In this document: in pieces, positions 51,645 through 60,754 of the stretch
Numbering within the stretch: position 1 is the first letter of the stretch
How the letters are laid out: every line of letters begins with the position of its first letter
From: Enterobacterales bacterium
GTDB lineage: Bacteria > Pseudomonadota > Gammaproteobacteria > Enterobacterales > Enterobacteriaceae
Assembly (NCBI GenBank): GCA_015654925.1
Contig: JAATFX010000146.1
Span: 62,001-126,000, forward strand
DNA length: 64,000 bases
Direction of reading: 5' to 3'
Notes under the pieces: generated by a model
What the model was told of the DNA's origin: nothing
The model's input: the letters and a program-made list of their open reading frames with translations, nothing else
Databases searched by the model: none
Made by a program: the position numbers and the translations under genes

Positions 51645-54600
51645 ATGAGCGCAACCGTAAAGATTTGGCAGGAACAGATTGAATTACCGACCTATCTCAC
51701 GGGTAAACAAGACACTCACCCGATGTTTCTGGCGCATCGCGTCTATCAGGGATCGTCCGGGGCGGTTTATCCCTACGGCGTGACCGATACCCTGACCGGC
51801 GAGAAAACGCTGCGGCCCTACCAGGCACTGTATCTGGAAAATGATTACCTGAGAATCATGCTACTGCCGGAGCTGGGCGGGCGCGTACACCGCGCCTGGG
51901 ATAAAGTGAAACAGCGCGATTTCGTTTATTATAACGAGGTGGTGAAGCCGGCGCTGGTGGGCCTGCTCGGGCCGTGGATCTCCGGCGGCATCGAATTCAA
52001 CTGGCCGCAGCATCACCGTCCCACCACCTATATGCCGGTGGATTTTACCCTGCAACCCGGCGAAAACGGCGCGCAAACCGTCTGGCTCGGCGAAGTGGAG
52101 CCGATGCACGGTTTACAGGTCATGACCGGCTTTACGCTTTACCCCGACAAAGCCCTGCTGGAAATCAGCGCCAGGATTTACAACGCCAACCCGACGCCGC
52201 GCCACTTCCTGTGGTGGGCCAACCCGGCGGTGAAGGGGGGCGATGACCATCAAAGCGTATTCCCGCCGGACGTGACGGCGGTATTCGATCACGGCAAGCG
52301 GGATGTTTCCTCGTTCCCCATTGCCACCGGCACCTATTACAAAGTGGATTATTCGCGCGGCGTGGATATCTCCCGCTATAAAAACATCCCCGTGCCGACC
52401 TCCTATATGGCGGATAAATCCGCTTATGATTTCGTGGGCGCTTATAGCCACGACGAACAGGGCGGCTTATTGCATGTGGCCGATCATCATATTTCGCCGG
52501 GGAAAAAACAGTGGACCTGGGGCAACTGCGCTTTTGGCAAGGCCTGGGATCGCAACCTGACCGATCGCAACGGGCCTTATATCGAATTGATGACCGGCGT
52601 ATTCACCGATAATCAGCCGGACTTCACCTGGCTCGATGCGTATGAAGAAAAGCGTTTCGTGCAGAATTTCATGCCCTATAGCGGGTTGGGCACGGTGCAA
52701 AACGCTAATACCGACGCGGTGATCAAGCTCGAACGCAACGGCCGCCAACTGGAGTGGGGAGTGTATGCGGTAGGCCCCTTGCCGCGGGCGCGGGTGATGA
52801 TTTCATCGCCGGACGGCGGTGAAGGACTGGAGGATCAACTGCTGGTGGATCGGGAAATCACGCTCCGGCCCGGCGACGTGCTGACAGAAACGCTGGCCGG
52901 GGAATTCGCTCCGCGCCTGACGCTGCGCCTGCTGGATAGCCGCGGGCGCGAGCTGCTGGCCTATACGGAACATCTGCAACAAGAGACCCCGCTGCCCCAG
53001 CCCGCGCAGGCGCCGCTGCCGGCCGGCGAAATCGCCTGCGCCGATGAAGCCTGGTTTATCGGCCAGCATCTTGAGCAGTATCATCACGCCAGCCGTTCGG
53101 CGCTGGATTATTACCGGCGCGGCGTCGAGCTGGACCCGGGGGATTATCGCTGCAATCTGGCGCTGGCGACGCTGGCCTACAACCGGGCGGACTTTGCCGG
53201 GGCCATCGTCTGCGCGAATACCGCGCTGCGCCGGGCGCACCGGCTGAATAAAAATCCCCAATGCGGACTGGCCAGCCTGATCCGCGCCTGCGCCCGTGAA
53301 CAACTGGACGATTTCGCCGCGGCTTATGAAGATTTTTTCCGCGCCGTCTGGAGCGGAAACGCCAAATCCGCCGGTTATTTCGGTTTGGCCCGCCTGGCCA
53401 CCCGGCGGGACGATTACGCCGCGGCGCTGGATTTCTGCGGGCAGGGACTGGCAAGCCAGGCCCGCCACTACGGGCTGGTCGCCCTGAAAGCCCTGCTGTT
53501 ATCCCTAACCGGCCAGCCGGCGCGGGCCTATATCGACCGGCAGTTGGCCCACTATCCGCTGCATTACCTCCTGCATTATCTGCGCTACCGGCAGGAGCCG
53601 GATGACGACGCGCGCCAGGTGCTGCTCGGCATTACCGGCGGGCGGGGGGAAAACGCCCTCAACATCGCCACCCAACTGCTCTCGTTCGGCCGCCGGGATT
53701 TGGCGCTGGACGCGCTGCGGGTACTGGACTGTCGGGAAACGCTGCCCCTTTATTTACAGGCGTCCCTGGACCCGGCGGCGGCTGAATCCTTGAGCAGGCG
53801 GGCGCGGCTGGCGTTCCCCGCCCACGTGCGTTTCCCGAATTCGCCGGCGGAAGTCAATATGCTGTCCGGCTTTACCCACGACGCGTTTGCCCAGCATTTG
53901 CTGGCCAGTTTCCATTACAGCAAAGGCAATATTTCCCAGGCGGTGGCCCATTGGCAACGCTGCCTGCAACAAGAGCCGGACTTTGCCGACGCCTGGCGCG
54001 GGCTGGGCATTTATGCCTGGAATAAACAGCATGACGCCGCCGAAGCGCGCCGCTGCCTCGACGCCGCGTTCAAGCTTAATCCCCAGGATGCCCGCCTTCT
54101 TTTTGAACTGGATTTACTGCACAAACTCACCCAAACGCCGCCGCAGACGCGCCTGGAACTGCTGGAGGCCCATTTGCCGGTGGCGCTGCAGCGCGACGAC
54201 CTGACGGCCGAACTGCTTTGCCTCTATAACCTGTGCGGCAAACTGGATGCGGCGTCGGCGCTGCTCACCGGGCGCCGGTTCCATCCCTGGGAAGGGGGCG
54301 AGGGGCGCGTCACCGGCCAATATGTGCTCAATGCGCAGCTCCAGGCGCTGTCGCTGCTGGCGCACGGTAATGCGCGGGAGGCGCAGGCCCGGTTGCTGGC
54401 GGCGCTGGATTACCCGCCCAATCTCGGCGAAGGGCGCCTGGTAGGACAGACCGATAACGATCTCTATTATTGGTTGGGCGCGTGCGCCCGGCAACTGCGG
54501 CAAGACGACCAGGCGCGCGGTTATTTCGCCCGGGCGGCGGCCGGCGAGCGGGACCTGGGCGAACGGCGCTATTACAACGATCGGCCGGTTGATTACCTGT

Positions 54601-54926
54601 TCTACCAGGGCATGGCGCTGCGCCGGCTTAACCAGCATGAGCAGGCCGACGCCCTGTTTGCCGACATGCTGGCCTGGTCCCTGGATGGCGGCCGGCAGCC
54701 GCCGGAAACCGACTTTTTCGCGGTGTCCCTGCCCGATTTGCTGGTGCTGGACGCCGATCGGCAAAACCAGCAGCGGGAACATCGGCTGCTGGTCAAGGCC
54801 CTGGCCCGGCTTGGCGCCGGCGATGACGCTTATAGCCAGACGCTGCGCGAGGTGCTTGTTCTCAACCCCGCCAATAGCCAGGCCCGGTTCTTTTTACAAT
54901 ACGGCGATGCGGTCGGCGTTTACTAA
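51645..54926 (+). CDS. DUF5107 domain protein with TPR repeats
   Basis: A 1093-residue protein with no signal peptide, hence probably cytoplasmic. Residues about 20-430 form a DUF5107 beta-sandwich resembling the aldose-epimerase fold (LLPELGGRVHRAWDKVKQRDFVYYNEVVKPAL, GPWISGGIEFNWPQHHRPTTY, HFLWWANPAVKGGDD). The remainder is alpha-helical with tetratricopeptide-type units such as ALDYYRRGVELDPGDYRCNLALATLAYNRADFAGA and AVAHWQRCLQQEPDFADAWRGLGIYAWN. It heads a sugar ABC transporter operon. Conserved Glu, His and Trp clusters in the sandwich suggest a glycan-binding or glycoside-hydrolysing role, but no catalytic activity can be assigned from sequence alone. Confidence 0.8.
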   Translation: MSATVKIWQEQIELPTYLTGKQDTHPMFLAHRVYQGSSGAVYPYGVTDTLTGEKTLRPYQALYLENDYLRIMLLPELGGRVHRAWDKVKQRDFVYYNEVVKPALVGLLGPWISGGIEFNWPQHHRPTTYMPVDFTLQPGENGAQTVWLGEVEPMHGLQVMTGFTLYPDKALLEISARIYNANPTPRHFLWWANPAVKGGDDHQSVFPPDVTAVFDHGKRDVSSFPIATGTYYKVDYSRGVDISRYKNIPVPTSYMADKSAYDFVGAYSHDEQGGLLHVADHHISPGKKQWTWGNCAFGKAWDRNLTDRNGPYIELMTGVFTDNQPDFTWLDAYEEKRFVQNFMPYSGLGTVQNANTDAVIKLERNGRQLEWGVYAVGPLPRARVMISSPDGGEGLEDQLLVDREITLRPGDVLTETLAGEFAPRLTLRLLDSRGRELLAYTEHLQQETPLPQPAQAPLPAGEIACADEAWFIGQHLEQYHHASRSALDYYRRGVELDPGDYRCNLALATLAYNRADFAGAIVCANTALRRAHRLNKNPQCGLASLIRACAREQLDDFAAAYEDFFRAVWSGNAKSAGYFGLARLATRRDDYAAALDFCGQGLASQARHYGLVALKALLLSLTGQPARAYIDRQLAHYPLHYLLHYLRYRQEPDDDARQVLLGITGGRGENALNIATQLLSFGRRDLALDALRVLDCRETLPLYLQASLDPAAAESLSRRARLAFPAHVRFPNSPAEVNMLSGFTHDAFAQHLLASFHYSKGNISQAVAHWQRCLQQEPDFADAWRGLGIYAWNKQHDAAEARRCLDAAFKLNPQDARLLFELDLLHKLTQTPPQTRLELLEAHLPVALQRDDLTAELLCLYNLCGKLDAASALLTGRRFHPWEGGEGRVTGQYVLNAQLQALSLLAHGNAREAQARLLAALDYPPNLGEGRLVGQTDNDLYYWLGACARQLRQDDQARGYFARAAAGERDLGERRYYNDRPVDYLFYQGMALRRLNQHEQADALFADMLAWSLDGGRQPPETDFFAVSLPDLLVLDADRQNQQREHRLLVKALARLGAGDDAYSQTLREVLVLNPANSQARFFLQYGDAVGVY

Positions 54927-55070
54927 TCTGTGTTTAGTTTAATCCGTGATCGTTATAAGTATCTGCGCAGGGGTGATGGACTACCCTGGTTTCAGCGCAA
55001 CAAATTACATACATAAAAAATACAAACGCTAACGATATCTTACCCAAGTCCCTGTTACACGGAGAATTCT

Positions 55071-56057
55071 ATGTTAAAGATAATCACAGGAGTCGCTCTG
55101 GCCGGCGTCATGATCACCGGCCTGTTCGCGGCTTCGGTTACCCAGGCGCAAACCAAAAAGGATCTGACCATCGGGGCCATTTATCTCGATACCCAGGGGT
55201 ATTACGCCGGCGTCAAATGGGGGGTGCAGGATGCGGCGAAAACCTCCGGCAGCAACGTTAACCTGATAGAAACCAACGCCCAGGGCGATATTTCCAAGGA
55301 AAGCTCGTTTATCGATACCCTGGTGGCGCGCAACGTGGATGCCATCATCCTGTCCGCGGTATCCGAGCAGGGCAGCCGCCGCGCGGTGCAGCGCGCCAGC
55401 GACGCCAATATTCCGGTGATTTGCTACAACACGTGCGTCAGCCCCAGCGGGGTGGAAAAATACGTTTCGGCCTATTTAGTGGGCGATCCGCTGGAGTTTG
55501 GCCGTAAGTTGGGCATCGCCGCCGCCGACTACTTCGTGGCGCAAAAAATAACCGCCCCTAAAATCGCGGTGATCAACTGCGAGGCGTTTGAAGTGTGCGT
55601 CCAGCGGCGCAAAGGTTTTGAGGAGGCGCTGAAACAGCGGGTGCCCGGCATGACTATGGTGGCCAACCAGGAAGGGACCGTGCTGGATAAAGCCATTTCC
55701 GTCGGCGAAAAACTGCTGATTTCCCAGCCCGCGCTGGACGCTATTTTCGGCGAATCCGGCGGCGCCACCCTGGGCGCGGTCAAAGCCGTGCGTAATCAGA
55801 ATCGCGTGGGTAAAACCGTGGTGTTCGGGTCCGATATGACGACGGAAATCGCCCAGGAACTGAATAAAAACGAAGTGCTCAAGTCGGTGGTGGATATCTC
55901 GGGCAAGAAAATGGGCGGCCTGGTGTTCGCGCAAACCCTCAATGCCATCAATAAAACCCTGCCGGCGCAAAAAGTCACCCAAGTGCCCATCGATTTATAC
56001 GTGACGGCGGATCAGGCCAAGGGCTGGCTCGACACCCATCAGGACGGTTTACCTTAA
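55071..56057 (+). CDS. Sugar ABC transporter substrate-binding protein
   Basis: A 328-residue type I periplasmic binding protein of the ribose/galactose family. A signal peptide ends in SVTQAQT. The core begins DLTIGAIYLDTQGYYAGVKWGVQDAA and includes LVARNVDAIILSAVSEQG and CYNTCVSPSG, whose two cysteines may form a disulfide. It captures the sugar for the ABC importer encoded downstream. CGGAGAA precedes the start. The ligand is unknown; the binding-site residues are not those of RbsB as I recall them. Confidence 0.88.
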   Translation: MLKIITGVALAGVMITGLFAASVTQAQTKKDLTIGAIYLDTQGYYAGVKWGVQDAAKTSGSNVNLIETNAQGDISKESSFIDTLVARNVDAIILSAVSEQGSRRAVQRASDANIPVICYNTCVSPSGVEKYVSAYLVGDPLEFGRKLGIAAADYFVAQKITAPKIAVINCEAFEVCVQRRKGFEEALKQRVPGMTMVANQEGTVLDKAISVGEKLLISQPALDAIFGESGGATLGAVKAVRNQNRVGKTVVFGSDMTTEIAQELNKNEVLKSVVDISGKKMGGLVFAQTLNAINKTLPAQKVTQVPIDLYVTADQAKGWLDTHQDGLP

Positions 56058-56078
56058 CCCCGGGGCAGAGGCGCCACT

Positions 56079-57608
56079 ATGTCAATACATGCAGCTTTTA
56101 ACGATAGCGCTACCGCTGGGGACATCGTCGCATCCATCCGGGGCGGCTATAAGCAATACCCGGGGGTGGTCGCGCTGGAGGATGTGGATTTCACCCTGCG
56201 CCGGGGCGAGATCCGCGCCCTGCTCGGCAAAAACGGCGCGGGTAAATCGACCCTGATCCGCATGCTGACCGGCAGCGAACGTCTCGATCGCGGCGAGGTT
56301 ACCCTGGGCGGCGCCGCGCTGTCGGGGGGCGACGCCCAGCTCACCCGCCGCGCCGCGGAGCTGGGCGTGCGGGCGGTCTATCAGGAACTGAGCCTGGTGG
56401 ACGGCCTGAGCGTGGCGGAAAACCTGTACCTGGGGGAATGGCCGCGCCGCGGCGGCATGCTGGACGCCAAGGCGATGATTCGCCAGGCCGAACATTGCCT
56501 GGGGCATCTGGGAGTGGATATCGATCCGTTAATCCCCGTGTCCCTGCTCAGCCCGGCCCAGCAGCAGTTGGTGGAAATCGCGCGGGTAATGAAGGGGCAT
56601 CCGCAACTGGTGATCCTGGATGAGCCCACCAGTTCCCTGGCTTCCAGCGAAGTGGAACTGGTGATTGCCGCCGTAAAGTCCATGGCGGAGGTGGGTATCG
56701 CGGTGATTTATGTCAGCCACCGCATGAATGAAATCCGCCGCCTGGCGTCCAGCGCGACCATCATGCGCGATGGCCGCGTGGCGGGCAATGTCGATCTGGC
56801 CGATACCACCACCGGGCAAATCGTCGCCCTGATGCTGGGGCACGGCGATCACCAGGACCGCTTTGTCACCGAACCCCGCGGCGGCGAGTCGGTGCTGCGC
56901 GTCAGCCGGCTTGGCGTGGCGCCTAAACTGCGTGATATCAATTTTACCCTGCATCGCGGCGAGGTGCTGGGAATCGCCGGGCTGCTGGGATCGGGACGCA
57001 CCGAATTGCTTAAAGCGCTGGCCGGGCTGGAGCCGCCGGACCAGGGGACTATAGAAATCGACGGTACGGTGATTAACCGGCCGGATTATGCCCGCATGCT
57101 GCAAGCCGGCGTGGGCTACACCCCGGAAAACCGCAAGGAAGCGGGCATCATGCCGCTGCTGGGGGTGGATGAAAACACGGTGATGACCAACCGGCACCGC
57201 ATCAGCCGCTGGGGTATTTTGCAATGGCCGAAAGTCCGGCATTTTACGCGGGAAATCATGGATCGCATGCGGATCAAAGCCGCCGACACCACCACGCTTA
57301 TCGGCACCCTGTCGGGAGGCAACCAGCAAAAAGTGGTGATCGGCCGTTGGGTCTATGCCGAGAGCCGCATTCTATTATTGGACGAACCCACCCGCGGCGT
57401 GGACGTGGAGGCCAAGAACCAGATTTACCAGATTGTCCGCCAATTGGCGGCCGAGGGGAAAAGCATCATTTTTGTCTCAAGCGAAGTCGAGGAATTGCCG
57501 CTGGTGTGCGACCGGGTTTTATTGTTACAGCAGGGCACGCTGACCAAAACGCTTATTTCGCCCATCAAGATGGATGAATTGATGGCCGAAATATTGGCCT
57601 CGCACTAG
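56079..57608 (+). CDS. Sugar ABC transporter ATP-binding protein (RbsA/MglA type)
   Basis: A 509-residue tandem ATPase. The first domain has Walker A GKNGAGKST, a degenerate signature LLSPAQQQLVEIAR and Walker B LVILDEPTSSL. The second has GLLGSGRTELL, LSGGNQQKVVIGRW and LLLDEPTRGVDV. This arrangement, one canonical and one modified site, is standard for monosaccharide CUT2 importers. It energises uptake with the permease encoded next, and lies 21 bp after the binding-protein gene. Confidence 0.93.
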   Translation: MSIHAAFNDSATAGDIVASIRGGYKQYPGVVALEDVDFTLRRGEIRALLGKNGAGKSTLIRMLTGSERLDRGEVTLGGAALSGGDAQLTRRAAELGVRAVYQELSLVDGLSVAENLYLGEWPRRGGMLDAKAMIRQAEHCLGHLGVDIDPLIPVSLLSPAQQQLVEIARVMKGHPQLVILDEPTSSLASSEVELVIAAVKSMAEVGIAVIYVSHRMNEIRRLASSATIMRDGRVAGNVDLADTTTGQIVALMLGHGDHQDRFVTEPRGGESVLRVSRLGVAPKLRDINFTLHRGEVLGIAGLLGSGRTELLKALAGLEPPDQGTIEIDGTVINRPDYARMLQAGVGYTPENRKEAGIMPLLGVDENTVMTNRHRISRWGILQWPKVRHFTREIMDRMRIKAADTTTLIGTLSGGNQQKVVIGRWVYAESRILLLDEPTRGVDVEAKNQIYQIVRQLAAEGKSIIFVSSEVEELPLVCDRVLLLQQGTLTKTLISPIKMDELMAEILASH

Positions 57609-57668
57609 ATCTTTAACCACCCATCCCAACCACCGTAGCGATCAACGGACTGAACGGGAGCAGGAGCC

Positions 57669-58679
57669 ATGAAAATGACGACGACCACCTTACCTTATTC
57701 TTCTGAAAAGAAGAGCCGGCGGCGGGCTTTTATTTCTCAGCATATTAATGCTATCGGCCTGCTGGTGGTCATAGCCTTGTTATATTTGGTTTTCACCTCA
57801 TATGCGCCGGGTTTTATTTCATTAAACAACCAGATGAACGTCCTGCGGGATGCGGCCACCATCGGTATTGCCGCCTGGGCGATGACGCTGGTGATTATCG
57901 CCGGTGAAATCGATGTCAGCGTCGGGCCGATGGTGGCGTTCGTCTCCGTATGCCTGGCGTATTTGATGCGCGCGCAGGTGCCGCTGGCATGGTCGCTGCT
58001 GGCGGTGATTATTCTGGGGGCCGCGCTGGGCACGCTGGCGGGTTTTTTGCGCGGCTGGTTTAATGTGCCGAGCTTTGTGGCCACCCTGGGGCTGTGGAGC
58101 GCGCTGCGCGGCCTGGGCCTGTTCATGACCGACGCGCTGCCGGTGCCCATCGACGAAAACGATGTGCTGGACTGGCTTGGCGGCCAGGCGGCGGGTATTC
58201 CTGTGTCCGCATTGCTGATGTTGATCCTGTTTGCGGTGTTCTTGTTTGTCAGCCGTAAAACGGCGTTTGGCCGGTCGGTATACGCGGTGGGCGGCAATGC
58301 GTCGGCGGCGCAGCTGTGCGGTATTAACGTCAAGCGCGTGCGGGTGCTGATTTTTACATTGTCCGGCGTACTGGCGGCCATTACCGGCATTTTGCTGGCG
58401 GCAAGGCTCGGGTCGGGCAATGCCGGCGCGGCCAACGGCCTGGAATTCGACGTGATTGCGGCGGTGGTGGTGGGCGGTACGGCGCTGTCGGGCGGACGGG
58501 GTTCGCTGCTCGGCACGCTGCTCGGCGTGCTGGTGATTACCCTGATTGGCAATGGCCTGGTATTGCTGGGCATTAATTCCTTTTTCCAGCAGGTGGTGCG
58601 CGGCGTGATTATTGTCGTGGCGGTACTGGCGAATATTCTGCTCACCCAGCGCAATGCGCGGGTGAACGTTAAAAAATAA
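57669..58679 (+). CDS. Sugar ABC transporter permease (CUT2 family)
   Basis: A 336-residue RbsC-like permease with eight to ten helices. Typical segments: APGFISLNNQMNVLRDAATIGIAAWAMTLVIIAGEIDVSVG, GWFNVPSFVATLGLWSALRGLGL, YAVGGNASAAQLCGINVKRVRV and DVIAAVVVGGTALSGGRGSLLGTLLGVLVITLIGNGLVLLG. A ribosome binding site AGGAGCC precedes ATG. It forms the membrane channel of the importer, probably as a homodimer. Confidence 0.92.
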   Translation: MKMTTTTLPYSSEKKSRRRAFISQHINAIGLLVVIALLYLVFTSYAPGFISLNNQMNVLRDAATIGIAAWAMTLVIIAGEIDVSVGPMVAFVSVCLAYLMRAQVPLAWSLLAVIILGAALGTLAGFLRGWFNVPSFVATLGLWSALRGLGLFMTDALPVPIDENDVLDWLGGQAAGIPVSALLMLILFAVFLFVSRKTAFGRSVYAVGGNASAAQLCGINVKRVRVLIFTLSGVLAAITGILLAARLGSGNAGAANGLEFDVIAAVVVGGTALSGGRGSLLGTLLGVLVITLIGNGLVLLGINSFFQQVVRGVIIVVAVLANILLTQRNARVNVKK

Positions 58680-58690
58680 CGAGGGAAATT

Positions 58691-59752
58691 ATGAACACAA
58701 TGTTGGCGGCCTATCTCCCCGGCAATTCCAGCGTGGAGTTGCGCGAGGTGGCCATTCCGCAACCGGGCATTGGCCAAGTCTTGATTAAAATGAAATCCTC
58801 CGGGATTTGCGGCAGCGATATCCATTATATTTATCATCAGCACCGGGCCACGGCGGCGGCGCCGGATCGGCCTTTATACCAGGGATTTATCAACGGCCAC
58901 GAACCCAGCGGCCAAATTGTGCAGACCGGCGCCGGCTGCCGGCATTTTACCGCCGGCGATCGGGTGCTGGTATACCATATTTCCGGCTGCGGGTTTTGCC
59001 CGAACTGCCGCAAAGGGTTTGCGATTTCCTGTACCGGCGAAGGCAAAGCGGCCTACGGCTGGCAGCGCGACGGCGGCCATGCCGAATATTTACTGGCCGA
59101 AGAAAAGGATCTTATCCATTTACCGGATGCGCTGAGTTATGAAGACGGCGCGTTTATCTCCTGCGGAGTCGGCACCGCCTACGAGGGTATTTTGCGCGGC
59201 GAGGTTTCCGGCAGCGACAACGTGCTGGTGGTTGGTCTCGGGCCGGTGGGCATGATGGCCATGATGCTGGCGAAAGGGCGCGGCGCCAAACGGGTGATTG
59301 GCGTCGATGTACAGCCGGAGCGGCTGGCGACGGCGGAAGCCCTGGGATTGATGGATCGGGGGTTCCTGGCCGGCGGCGAGGACCCGATCCCGGAAATCCA
59401 GGCTCTGACGCGCGGGGGAGTGGACGTGGCCCTGGATTGCTCGGGCAATGCCCATGGCCGTTTGCTGGCCCTGCAGGCGTCCGCCGACTGGGGGCGGGTA
59501 GTGTATATCGGTGAAACCGGCAAAGTGGAATTTGAGGTCAGCGCCGATTTGATGCACCACCAGCGCCGCATTATCGGCTCCTGGGTCACCAGTTTGTATC
59601 ATATGGAAAAGTGCTGCGGCGATTTGCAGGATTGGCGCCTGTACCCGCATACCGCCATTACCCATCGGTTCTCCCTGGAGCAGGCGGGGGACGCTTATGC
59701 GCTGATGGCCAGCGGCAAATGCGGCAAAGTGGTGATAAATTTCGCCGATTAA
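58691..59752 (+). CDS. Zinc-dependent alcohol/sugar dehydrogenase (MDR)
   Basis: A 353-residue MDR dehydrogenase. Catalytic zinc ligands are in GICGSDIHY and INGHEPSG; structural zinc cysteines in CGFCPNCRKGFAISC; NAD loop VVGLGPVGMMAMMLAKGRGAKRVIGVD. It begins 11 bp after the permease gene with GAGGGAAA upstream. It probably oxidises a hydroxyl on the imported sugar as the first catabolic step, in the way of sorbitol/threonine dehydrogenase relatives. No kinase or aldolase is in the operon, so the rest of the pathway lies elsewhere. Confidence 0.87.
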   Translation: MNTMLAAYLPGNSSVELREVAIPQPGIGQVLIKMKSSGICGSDIHYIYHQHRATAAAPDRPLYQGFINGHEPSGQIVQTGAGCRHFTAGDRVLVYHISGCGFCPNCRKGFAISCTGEGKAAYGWQRDGGHAEYLLAEEKDLIHLPDALSYEDGAFISCGVGTAYEGILRGEVSGSDNVLVVGLGPVGMMAMMLAKGRGAKRVIGVDVQPERLATAEALGLMDRGFLAGGEDPIPEIQALTRGGVDVALDCSGNAHGRLLALQASADWGRVVYIGETGKVEFEVSADLMHHQRRIIGSWVTSLYHMEKCCGDLQDWRLYPHTAITHRFSLEQAGDAYALMASGKCGKVVINFAD

Positions 59753-59765
59753 CCCTGGAGGCGGT

Positions 59766-60659
59766 ATGGCGCTCTTTTCCCTTCAAAATCAGCAACTGGC
59801 CCTGACGGTATCGTCACGGGGCGGGACGATATTGCAATTGCTGGCGCTAACGGCCGGCGGCGACGTGCCGCTGCTCCGTCCGGCCGAGTTAAGCGACGAT
59901 ACGGACGCGTTGCGCTCCGGCTGTTTCCCGCTGGTGCCGTTTGGCAACCGGGTCAATGGCAATCGGTTCAGCTTCCAGGGGCGGACGTATACCCTGGCGG
60001 CCAATACCGACTGGGATCAACACTACCTGCACGGGGACGGCTGGCTAAACCAGTGGTTATGCCTGGAGCAGGCGCCGGACGCGCTGCTGTTGGAATATGT
60101 GCACACGCAGGGGGGGTACCGCTACCGCGCCCGCCAGCGCTTCACCCTGACCGGCGCCACGTTGGCCGTTACCCTGAGCGTCACCAATCTGGGGGAAGAC
60201 ACCCTGCCGTTTGGCCTGGGCTGGCATCCCTATTTTCCGCTGACGGAGCACACCCGCTTGCAGGCCGGCGCCGCGGGCTACTGGGGGGAAGGGGAACAAT
60301 GGCTGGCCGGGGAACACCGGGACGGGCTGCCGGCGGATAGCGATTTCAACGCGCCGCGCGTCTTGCCGCGCCGCTGGGTGAATAACGGGTTTTCCGGCTG
60401 GGACGGCCAGGCCCGCATCGAGTGGCCGGAGCGGCGGCACGGGCTTACGCTCGGCACCGAGCCGGCGTGTCCGGTTTATTTTGTTTTTGTCTCCGACCCG
60501 GCCTTTGATCCGGGTTATGACTTTGAGTTTTTCTGTTTTGAACCCATGAGCCATGCGGCCAACGGCCATAATCTGCCCGATCTGGGCGGCCTGACGGCGC
60601 TGGCCCCGCAGGAGACGCTGACGCAAACGCTGTCTTTGGTTTCGCAGGCCGGCGTGTGA
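59766..60659 (+). CDS. Aldose 1-epimerase
   Basis: A 297-residue galactose-mutarotase-like protein. Motifs include RSGCFPLVPFGNRVNG, the catalytic His in QHYLHGDGW, GLGWHPYFPL and a late Glu-rich FEFFCFEPMSH. It interconverts anomers of the sugar, presumably delivering the form needed by the dehydrogenase encoded 13 bp upstream. It is the last gene of the operon; a strong hairpin follows. Confidence 0.88.
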   Translation: MALFSLQNQQLALTVSSRGGTILQLLALTAGGDVPLLRPAELSDDTDALRSGCFPLVPFGNRVNGNRFSFQGRTYTLAANTDWDQHYLHGDGWLNQWLCLEQAPDALLLEYVHTQGGYRYRARQRFTLTGATLAVTLSVTNLGEDTLPFGLGWHPYFPLTEHTRLQAGAAGYWGEGEQWLAGEHRDGLPADSDFNAPRVLPRRWVNNGFSGWDGQARIEWPERRHGLTLGTEPACPVYFVFVSDPAFDPGYDFEFFCFEPMSHAANGHNLPDLGGLTALAPQETLTQTLSLVSQAGV

Positions 60660-60694
60660 CGCGGCGCCGGCGATTAACCGGCTATTGACCAATA

Positions 60695-60720
60695 AGACAG
60701 GCCGCGTAAGCGGCCTGTCT
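60695..60720. terminator. Hairpin terminator between epimerase gene and fucO
   Basis: Perfect 11-base stem AGACAGGCCGC / GCGGCCTGTCT closed by a GTAA tetraloop, between convergent genes. On the minus strand it is followed by TATTGGTC, a partial U-rich tail, so it may end fucO better than the plus-strand operon. Confidence 0.7.
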
Positions 60721-60754
60721 GGGGTGATAACGGCGCCACGCGTGCTTTACGCGA

